Shown piece after piece: positions 28,029 through 34,534 of a stretch of DNA of 38,024 nucleotides. Made by a program: the position numbers and the translations under genes. Under the pieces are notes generated by a model that searched no databases, had not been told where the DNA came from, and worked only from the letters and a program-made list of their open reading frames with translations. Numbering within the stretch: position 1 is the first letter of the stretch; each line of letters begins with the position of its first letter. This stretch comes from Petrocella sp. FN5 (lineage in GTDB: Bacteria; Bacillota; Clostridia; Lachnospirales; Vallitaleaceae), in assembly GCF_029210395.1 (NCBI RefSeq), contig NZ_JARGDP010000029.1, forward strand, positions 1 through 38,024. The letters run 5' to 3'.

Positions 28029-28349
28029 GGTGATGATTTGATCAGCTTCATCACGAAATCAGATAAGAGAGAACTACCACTGGGAGGTCCAACTGGATAC
28101 TGGAAGCTCATAATACTGAATACAAACTTTCGATTTGTTGCATAGAGTAGAAGCGAACTTAAATTAAACTAGGCGTATTTAATTGATAATAAAGGAGGCA
28201 GATGTAGGATCATTTATATGATATTACAGTATTAATTGTTATAAGTGCTAAAGACATTCAAATCAATTATTTATATCATATAGAGTTAAACAATTGAAAT
28301 CATGTGATATAAATAGACGGATGAATCATGAAAAAGGAGTGTGGATTTG
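28029..28349 (+). other. Long upstream region/leader of the small secreted protein
   Basis: This 321-bp region holds no gene. A moderate promoter TTGTTG (28135-28140), 18 bases, TTAAAT (28159-28164) is possible. A strong unused Shine-Dalgarno sequence lies at 28191, and AT-rich partly self-complementary sequence fills 28209-28320. Confidence 0.4.
28191..28207 (+). promoter_or_regulatory. Strong Shine-Dalgarno followed by ATG-TAG (start-stop or STAB-SD-like site)
   Basis: AAAGGAGG (28191-28198) is followed after three bases by ATG (28202-28204) and directly by TAG (28205-28207). No protein can be made from this start. It lies about 150 bases before the real start of the secreted protein and resembles mRNA-stabilising leader Shine-Dalgarno sites known from Bacillus cry3A. 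Confidence 0.5.
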
Positions 28350-28802
28350 ATGAAAAAGATTTTATCAATGATCTTAGTATTGGCATTGACAGTGGCAATG
28401 GGTTTCGGTCTTCCTGTACTTGCTGAAGCAGGCATTCAAACAGGTGATTCACTTAAAATAGTAAATCCTGCGGGTGGCCCATATGTTATAGTGACCAATG
28501 TGGAAAATAGTTTGCTTGAATTTAATTATGGATGGAACAATGCGGATAAATTAGAATTTGAGCCTCTTGGTTATTACGTTGGTGTCTATAATTTGACAAA
28601 AAGTCATTATGAATGGGTTGATGAAGTAGTATTTACTGAGGCGGCTTCAAAAATAATGAAACTTAGTCAATCAACGGCACTCATTCCCGGAGATGAATAC
28701 GTAATAAATTTCTTTGTACGTGATCATTATGCTGATCCAAATGATATATATGACGAAACTACGAATGGTGCTATTCTACAAGTATACTTTATAGCTCCAT
28801 AG
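28350..28802 (+). CDS. Small secreted protein of unknown function
   Basis: This 150-residue protein has a clear signal peptide (MKKILSMILVLALTVAMGFG, cleavage probably after VLA at about residue 26) and a mature domain of about 125 residues that is acidic and predicted all-beta, perhaps Ig-like or fibronectin-like. I see no cell-wall anchor, cysteine pair or catalytic motif, and I do not recognise a family. In-frame GTG (28341) and TTG (28347) codons exist, but aaaggag (28333-28339) best fits the ATG at 28350. It has its own terminator and stands alone between the LuxR-type regulator and the LuxE-like gene. The unusually long leader suggests high or regulated expression. Confidence 0.75.
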   Translation: MKKILSMILVLALTVAMGFGLPVLAEAGIQTGDSLKIVNPAGGPYVIVTNVENSLLEFNYGWNNADKLEFEPLGYYVGVYNLTKSHYEWVDEVVFTEAASKIMKLSQSTALIPGDEYVINFFVRDHYADPNDIYDETTNGAILQVYFIAP

Positions 28803-28844
28803 ATACAGATGAAATAAAATGTAGTTTAGAGTAAAGAAGTGAAC

Positions 28845-28883
28845 AAAACTACCACATTAAGAAATCTTAATGTGGTAGTTTTT
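28845..28883 (+). terminator. Terminator after the secreted-protein gene
   Basis: The arms aaaactaccacattaa (28845-28860) and ttaatgtggtagtttt (28867-28882) are perfect complements around a 6-base loop, followed by T-rich sequence. Confidence 0.93.
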
Positions 28884-28989
28884 ATTATATATAAATGTTA
28901 AAATGTATGGTAATGAGTATACTTATAAAGCGTATTTAGGAATTTTAGGTTAGAGTTAATGCAGAGACTTATTGTATGAGAGGGAAATC

Positions 28990-30123
28990 ATGAATTTTAG
29001 AGAAAAACTTTTTAGGTATAAAAAAATATATGACTTAGAGGGAAGTGAAGACCTCTTTTTGGCTGCCATGAGGGAATCTGTTGAGCATCATGAGTACCAT
29101 TGTACGTTTTACAAAGAATTGATTCAGAATATAGGGTATACGTCAGATCAACTAAAAAAGATAGAGGATATTGCATCTATTCCGGCTATACCCGTAGATT
29201 TTTTTAAGACCCATGAAATAAGAAGTATAGAAAAAGAAGAAATAAAAATCCATGCCACATCCTCAGGAACGATGGGACAAAAGAGTCAGATATTTATAGA
29301 TAAAAGCACTCTAAAGCTGGGTACAAAAATGATCATAAAAGCTATGTTGTATCATAAATTTGTCTCAATCATACCAACCAATTACCTTATACTTGGTTAT
29401 GAACCCAAAGCAGGTAATGAGATGGGAAATGTAAAAGTTCTTACGGGGATGACCAGGTTGGCCCCTGCTAAGGAGAAGGTTTTTGCTATTCGGTCCATAG
29501 GAGATGCCTATCAAATCGACTATTTTGGTGTCATGAGCGCTTTGAAGCGCTATGCCAGACAAAGGCTACCGGTGCGTATCATGGGGTTTCCTTCCTATCT
29601 ATATATGATGTTAACGGCTATGAAAGAAATGAATATGCCACCACTTAAACTGAGTAAAAGGTCTATAGTTTTTACAGGTGGTGGTTGGAAAAAGTATAAG
29701 GACATGGCCATACAAAAAGAAGCGCTCTACGCTCTGGTTGAAGAAATGCTTGGCATACCGTCTGAAAATTGTCGAGATTTCTATAGTGCAGTGGAACATA
29801 GTGTTGCCTACCCGGAGTGTCGTCATCATCGTATGCACGTACCGATCTGGAGTAGGGTGCTTATTCGTGATGTGAACACCCTGGAACCATTGGGCTTCAA
29901 CCAAGCCGGCTTTCTTAACTTTATTAGCCCTCTGGTATCCTCCATGCCCTTATCCTCAGTCCTCATGGGAGATATGGCAGTACTTAGAGATGGCAGTCAA
30001 TGTGGGTGTGGTATCACAACACCCTATTTTGAAATACTAGGAAGAGCAGGTACCCGTGTATCTAAAACTTGTGCAAGCTCGGCAAGTGAGTTATTGGGAG
30101 GTCAAAATGGAACACATATTTAG
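28990..30123 (+). CDS. LuxE-like acyl-protein synthetase
   Basis: This product of about 377 residues belongs to the LuxE acyl-protein synthetase family (PF04443), adenylate-forming enzymes that activate a fatty acid with ATP and hold it as a thioester for reduction. Visible motifs are the ATP-binding loop HATSSGTMGQKSQIFID (about 83-99), VFTGGGWKKYK (about 222-232) and YSAVEHSVAYPEC. A C-terminal cysteine (Cys361, SKTCASS) lies close to where Vibrio LuxE carries its acylated cysteine. A TTG at 28972 is in frame, but gagaggga fits the ATG at 28990. Its 3' end overlaps the LuxC-like gene by 17 bases, so the two are translationally coupled. The acyl substrate is unknown. Confidence 0.88.
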   Translation: MNFREKLFRYKKIYDLEGSEDLFLAAMRESVEHHEYHCTFYKELIQNIGYTSDQLKKIEDIASIPAIPVDFFKTHEIRSIEKEEIKIHATSSGTMGQKSQIFIDKSTLKLGTKMIIKAMLYHKFVSIIPTNYLILGYEPKAGNEMGNVKVLTGMTRLAPAKEKVFAIRSIGDAYQIDYFGVMSALKRYARQRLPVRIMGFPSYLYMMLTAMKEMNMPPLKLSKRSIVFTGGGWKKYKDMAIQKEALYALVEEMLGIPSENCRDFYSAVEHSVAYPECRHHRMHVPIWSRVLIRDVNTLEPLGFNQAGFLNFISPLVSSMPLSSVLMGDMAVLRDGSQCGCGITTPYFEILGRAGTRVSKTCASSASELLGGQNGTHI

Positions 30124-31396
30124 AGGACGCGTGATTAGAGAAAATGAATTGGATTATTATTTACTACAGCTGGATGATATAATTAATGAGGACTTGTTGT
30201 TACCGCCACTGGATACAGAAATGGTTATCAGAGCCATCTGGACACTGGTGGAACAAACGGATTTTGCGGATTTTAAACAGCTATTTATTGATAATGGAAA
30301 AGCGGATTGGAAAGCTGAAGGCTTCATCCAATCCATTAAAAAAAGCTTGACCCCTGCAGCCTTGCATCAAAAAATAGTTCGTGAATTAGGTGAAGATTTT
30401 TATAAATGGGTGGAGGTTGAACCAGGCATACAAGAAAGGCAACAGCCTTTAGGCGTTCTTTTTCATATTGGTGCAGGAAATGTCCTTGCTCTGTCGGTAC
30501 TAAGTGTCCTAGAAGGCCTACTTACAGGCAACATCAATGTCTTAAAATTACCATCTTATGAAGGTAGCATCTCATTAACACTACTTAAGCGATTAGTCGT
30601 TATTGAACCAAGACTGGCGCCTTATATCTATGTGTTTGATATTTCATCGGAAGATGTCGAGATATTAAAAAAATTAGGGAATGTTGCTGATGCTATTGTT
30701 GTATGGGGTTCAGATAAAGCAATCCATGGCATTCGTCAAATAGCACCAGCCCATCTACCCATTATCCAGTGGGGGCATCGTCTGAGCTTTGCGTATTTAA
30801 CGCCGGGTCAACATTTAACCTCTTCACTCGAACAATTTGCAGAAGAAATATGTTTGAGTGATCAACAATTTTGCACTTCACCTCAGTGCTTATTTGTTGA
30901 AACGGATGACATGGCAGTCATAGATGCATGCGGAAAGAAACTAGAAGAGGCAATGACAGAACAAGCAAAAAAATATCCGGCAGCAACGATTCAAATCCAT
31001 GACCAAGCAGAAATAACATGGACCAAAGAATTGGTTAAAATGGCATCAGTACTTGGACAAGAACAACTTATAGAGAGCGAACATAAAGATTTTAGTATTA
31101 TGATAGATACCCAACCATCTCTGAAAGCATCACCACTGTATAGAAATATATGGCTCATGCCCATGAAGCGATCAGAGCTATTATCCATACTGCGTAAACA
31201 TAAAGGCCATCTTCAAACAGCCGGTTTAGCTTGTCATGAAGAGGACTATGATGACTTATCCAATTTGTTCTACAGAGCAGGCGTAAGCCGAATAACAACA
31301 TTTGCTAAAATGTCACAAACCTATGTTGGAGAACCTCATGATGGAAAACCCACACTCTTGCAGTATATCCGAACCGTTTGCAAAAATAAAAATTAA
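30107..31396 (+). CDS. LuxC-like acyl-CoA reductase (fatty acid reductase)
   Basis: This 429-residue protein belongs to the LuxC family (PF05893), related to aldehyde dehydrogenases. It is predicted to reduce an acyl group, passed from the LuxE-like partner or from acyl-CoA, to an aldehyde with NADPH. Motifs include GVLFHIGAGNVLALSVLSVLEG (read in two parts, about 119-140), VVWGSDKAI, and the probable catalytic Cys256 in LSDQQFCTSPQC. The ATG at 30107 follows gggaggtc and lies within the end of the luxE-like gene. No luciferase (luxAB) or LuxD-type acyl-transferase gene is present here, so light production is not indicated; the aldehyde may serve lipid or another pathway. Confidence 0.88.
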   Translation: MEHIFRGRVIRENELDYYLLQLDDIINEDLLLPPLDTEMVIRAIWTLVEQTDFADFKQLFIDNGKADWKAEGFIQSIKKSLTPAALHQKIVRELGEDFYKWVEVEPGIQERQQPLGVLFHIGAGNVLALSVLSVLEGLLTGNINVLKLPSYEGSISLTLLKRLVVIEPRLAPYIYVFDISSEDVEILKKLGNVADAIVVWGSDKAIHGIRQIAPAHLPIIQWGHRLSFAYLTPGQHLTSSLEQFAEEICLSDQQFCTSPQCLFVETDDMAVIDACGKKLEEAMTEQAKKYPAATIQIHDQAEITWTKELVKMASVLGQEQLIESEHKDFSIMIDTQPSLKASPLYRNIWLMPMKRSELLSILRKHKGHLQTAGLACHEEDYDDLSNLFYRAGVSRITTFAKMSQTYVGEPHDGKPTLLQYIRTVCKNKN

Positions 31397-31531
31397 AGTC
31401 AAGGTATCATCAAAATGCATTGGTGGATTCTGTAAAATTGTGATATGTTTATAGGTAAGTTAGAATATGAAAAGAAGTGTTCACGACTACAGTGGTGCGA
31501 AAACAATCTTGAATTATGGAGGAAGTCCAAA

Positions 31532-32185
31532 ATGAAATATGTGGTATTTACAATAGATTGTATATCCTCAAAAAAAATGGAGAATGTAACAGAATTCCTT
31601 GAACAAAGGGTTCTTAAATTAAACAATGACACTTTAAGGAATGGTAGTTTTTTGACAGACTTTAAAGTGCTCCTTGGTGATGAGATACAAGGTGTGATTA
31701 AGCTTGATGGTGAATTTGTTAAGAACATCCGCTATATTAGAGAAGCTTTTTATCCAATAAAAGTTAGATTAGGAATAGGCATTGGTGATATAGAAAATGA
31801 AGAAAATATAGAAAAGAAGGATCCATGGAAGCTTAATGGTTCTGCCTTTCATAATGCTAGAGATTCAATTAAGTATTTGAGTAAGCATGCCCTATTTGGT
31901 AAAAGTGGATTGTCCTATCTGACGAGTGGTAGTGAAGCCTTTGATCTTCTAGTCAACAATCAGATTTTGCTTTATGATACGATACTTGAAAGATGGCGTG
32001 ATAAGACTTATGAAGCGGTATATTTGAAAGAAAAGTATGGTAGCTTTCGTAAGTTAGATAAGATAAATGGTATTTCATCATCAGCCTATACAAAGCGTGC
32101 TAGTGTGGGGAATTGGTCTATTTTAGAAGAATTTGAGAAGAATATTAAAATTATAATTGAAGAATATAAAGACTTGATTGAATGA
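31532..32185 (+). CDS. SatD family protein
   Basis: This 217-residue cytoplasmic protein matches the SatD family (named from the Streptococcus mutans sat operon). Conserved features are FTIDCISSKKM (Asp9), LGDEIQG (residues 48-54), YPIKVRLGIGIGDI (74-87) and LNGSAFHNAR (101-110). The last 60 residues look like a degenerate helix-turn-helix (GISSSAYTKRASVGNWSIL). The motif order, an early Asp, a Gly-Asp pair, an R-x-G-I-G-x-G strand and an N-A-R helix, resembles class III nucleotide cyclases, but this is my inference. A longer frame begins at 31445, yet ggaggaag (31518-31525) clearly serves the ATG at 31532. It is followed by a DUF3307 membrane gene after 166 bp. Confidence 0.82.
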   Translation: MKYVVFTIDCISSKKMENVTEFLEQRVLKLNNDTLRNGSFLTDFKVLLGDEIQGVIKLDGEFVKNIRYIREAFYPIKVRLGIGIGDIENEENIEKKDPWKLNGSAFHNARDSIKYLSKHALFGKSGLSYLTSGSEAFDLLVNNQILLYDTILERWRDKTYEAVYLKEKYGSFRKLDKINGISSSAYTKRASVGNWSILEEFEKNIKIIIEEYKDLIE

Positions 32186-32216
32186 TTATATGCTGATTTT
32201 ATGCAAATCGCTTTGC

Positions 32217-32303
32217 TGAGGAGTTTTTAGACTACTAGGACTATATGAGGAGCCTAAAGACTGCTCGGAATAACTGAGGAACCAATAAACTCTTCGAATA
32301 GAT
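32217..32303. repeat. Three 29-bp degenerate tandem repeats
   Basis: Three adjacent 29-base units start at 32217, 32246 and 32275, each beginning tgagga and sharing an aaact or agact near position 13. Units 1 and 2 share tgaggag, agact and a following gg. They lie between satD and the DUF3307 gene, have no open frame and no spacers, so this is not a CRISPR. Confidence 0.65.
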
Positions 32304-32351
32304 AGGGATATAAATTTTAAGATGTCAATAATTAAATAGAGGAGACCAGTT

Positions 32352-33224
32352 ATGAAAGTTATATTATTTTTAATATTGACCCACTTTATTGCAGATTTTG
32401 TGTTACAAAGTGATAGGCTGGTGACAAGAAAGAATCAGTTTTATTTAGAGAATCAAAAGAAAATATCTATTAATAATCCTATATTGGAACATGGTATCAT
32501 TGTGTTTACTGTAATGCAAATATTACATCTATTTTATAAAGAATGGTACTCAGTACTGGCAATGACAGCTTTAATAACACTTGGGCATTTACTCCTTGAT
32601 CACCTTAAATTAGAATATCAAAGGAAATCAAGTCGTCATAGGTTTGTTGAATTTCTAGCAGACCAGATTGCCCATTTAGGCATAATTTATTTAGTGAGTA
32701 GTTGGTTTGTTATTATATATGAAAGCAAATATATTAAGATTTTTGGAAACTATGCAACATCAAGTAATCAGGGTAAATGGTGGATACCAGATATAACATC
32801 AAGTATACTAGGTGTGTTGATTGTAATTATATTTTTTTCATACATCTCAGGACACATTATTTCATTTATGCTAGAGAATCTAAGAGTTGTTAAATCTGAA
32901 AGTGAAACAATAGATGGCCTAGTAGTTGACGCAGTAGATCACCTTGAAACAAATGTAGAAGAAATTCCGGAAAAAACCAGGCATTTGAATGAAAAGGAAA
33001 TGAAAATAGGTATAAAGATTGGGATTATTGAAAGAATACTCGTGATTATCTTCGTAGTAGTAGGACAGTATGCAGCTATGGGGTTAATATTGGCGGGAAA
33101 ATCATTGGCACGATATGAAGAACTCAAGGATAAAGCCTTTTCTGAATATTATCTATATGGCACCCTCATAAGTTTTTTATTTGGAATAGTAGGTGGCCTG
33201 ATTATAAAAGTGGTAATTTTGTGA
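32352..33224 (+). CDS. DUF3307 integral membrane protein
   Basis: This 290-residue membrane protein matches DUF3307 (PF11750). About seven hydrophobic segments are visible, including ILFLILTHFIADFVLQSDR at the N-terminus, GHLLLDHLK, and IIERILVIIFVVVGQYAAMG near the C-terminus. Conserved polar residues within membrane segments (His-x-x-x-Asp in HFIADF; His and Asp in HLLLDH) suggest an active site or metal site. A cytoplasmic or loop region spans about residues 170-220. It follows the SatD gene, a pairing I recall from other genomes. The ATG follows gaggaga (32341-32347). Its biochemical role is unknown. Confidence 0.85.
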   Translation: MKVILFLILTHFIADFVLQSDRLVTRKNQFYLENQKKISINNPILEHGIIVFTVMQILHLFYKEWYSVLAMTALITLGHLLLDHLKLEYQRKSSRHRFVEFLADQIAHLGIIYLVSSWFVIIYESKYIKIFGNYATSSNQGKWWIPDITSSILGVLIVIIFFSYISGHIISFMLENLRVVKSESETIDGLVVDAVDHLETNVEEIPEKTRHLNEKEMKIGIKIGIIERILVIIFVVVGQYAAMGLILAGKSLARYEELKDKAFSEYYLYGTLISFLFGIVGGLIIKVVIL

Positions 33225-33361
33225 TATTTGGAGCAACCATAGCAAAAATACTTTGATGCACCAAAAAAACATTATAGAATCATATAATAGAAGAGGGTAC
33301 AGACAGATATATTTTGTTTGTAGTATACTGGATGAAAGATTAAATGACATATGGAGGCATT

Positions 33362-34171
33362 ATGTTAATTAAAGTGCAAGGACAAACCATTCATTACACA
33401 AGTGTGGGCAAAGGACTTCCCCTTATTATACTTCATGGTCTATATTTGGACACCATCACTATGGAGCATGCAATTGAGGACACCACGATAAAATTAGATG
33501 GGTTTAAAAGAATCTATATTGATTTACCGGGTATGGGCCAATCACCAGCTCATAATCTAAAGAACACAACAGATACCATGATTAGGCTACTATCTGAAGT
33601 CATAGAAGTGCTCATAGGTGAACTTCCTTTTATTATTATGGGCTACTCTTATGGTGGGTATTTGGCACAGGGGATTGCCAAGTTATTAAATGAACAAGTC
33701 ATAGGTGAGGTACTTATATGCCCAGTCGTCATACCTGAATCTAACTTGAGAAAAAAAGCACAAATAATCAATCAAGAGATTGACCATTCGTATTTTGTGA
33801 CATTAAGTGAAGAAAAGCAAAAAAGCTATTTGAGTGAGATGGTGGTCATTAACAAGAGGACCTGTCAACGTACAGAAGCGGATTTCTCAAGAGCAATCGC
33901 ACTTGCAGATAGATCCTTTCTTAAAGCCTTGTATGACAATGAATATCTAAGTACCATTATCGAGAACAGTCACATGATTCATCGCCATAAAACACTCATA
34001 TTTCTAGGTTATCAGGATAATGTGGTGGGGTACAAAGACATGTTAAATAGGCTCAATAAGTATCCAAAAGCTACCGTCAGTTTGTTAACAAATGCAAGCC
34101 ATTCCTTCTTCTTAGAACAACCGGATCAATTTGAGAATCTCTTGGATGCATGGCTTAGGAAGTATAAATAG
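33362..34171 (+). CDS. Alpha/beta hydrolase
   Basis: This 269-residue protein has the alpha/beta-hydrolase layout: oxyanion region IILHGLYLD (about 22-30), nucleophile elbow GYSYGGYLA (Ser near residue 99), a helical cap around residues 135-195, probable acid Asp in LGYQDNVVG, and His in NASHSFFLEQP. There is no signal peptide, so it is cytoplasmic. An in-frame ATG at 33344 is not preceded by a ribosome binding site, whereas tggagg (33352-33357) serves the ATG at 33362. The substrate cannot be told from sequence. Confidence 0.88.
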   Translation: MLIKVQGQTIHYTSVGKGLPLIILHGLYLDTITMEHAIEDTTIKLDGFKRIYIDLPGMGQSPAHNLKNTTDTMIRLLSEVIEVLIGELPFIIMGYSYGGYLAQGIAKLLNEQVIGEVLICPVVIPESNLRKKAQIINQEIDHSYFVTLSEEKQKSYLSEMVVINKRTCQRTEADFSRAIALADRSFLKALYDNEYLSTIIENSHMIHRHKTLIFLGYQDNVVGYKDMLNRLNKYPKATVSLLTNASHSFFLEQPDQFENLLDAWLRKYK

Positions 34172-34238
34172 TTGATTCTATTCTAGTAGGTTATAATGAT
34201 AAGCGTGTAGTATATTTATTAAAGGTAAGGTGATTATT

Positions 34239-34397
34239 TTGGTACATTTAGTTTATTGTGATGACAAGGAAAAGATCTTGTACAAAATCATAGAGGAAAA
34301 CCAAGGTAAGCTAAACCTATCAAAGAAGCAACAAGAGCGTTGGCATAAAAAGTGTATGTGTTTGGTTGAGTTTCAGGATGTAAAGAAAATAGAATGA
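34239..34397 (+). CDS. Small ORF of 52 codons, unknown
   Basis: A TTG start at 34239 follows aaaggtaaggtgat. The product is a basic 52-residue peptide beginning (M)VHLVYCDDKEKILYKIIEEN and containing Cys-Met-Cys near its end. The stop codon overlaps the next small ORF as ATGA (34394-34397), a sign of coupled translation. It could also be the remnant of a longer gene, since similar beginnings occur in longer Clostridia proteins as far as I recall. No domain is recognised. Confidence 0.45.
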   Translation: MVHLVYCDDKEKILYKIIEENQGKLNLSKKQQERWHKKCMCLVEFQDVKKIE

Positions 34398-34516
34398 ATG
34401 ATTTTGACAAAAAATGGATCTTCTATAAAGGATGGTCTCTGAAAATCTTTAATAAGAAAAGGCACTTTTATATTGAATCAGAGAAGATTATGGAAGGATA
34501 CAATAAGACCATCTGA
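34394..34516 (+). CDS. Small ORF of 40 codons, unknown
   Basis: This ORF starts in the ATGA overlap with the previous small ORF and ends 18 bp before the GH13 gene. The product is basic and aromatic-rich (KKWIFYKGWSLKIFNKKRHF). It has no recognised domain. It may be real and coupled, or the end of a frame-broken gene together with its neighbour. Confidence 0.35.
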   Translation: MNDFDKKWIFYKGWSLKIFNKKRHFYIESEKIMEGYNKTI

Positions 34517-34534
34517 GTTAAGGAGGATGAAGAT

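Noticed and set aside
28990-31396. Bioluminescence operon
   Set aside because: Only LuxE- and LuxC-like genes are present. No luciferase subunits, acyl-transferase or flavin reductase are nearby.
32217-32303. CRISPR array
   Set aside because: The three 29-base units touch each other without spacers, are too different from each other, and no cas genes are near.
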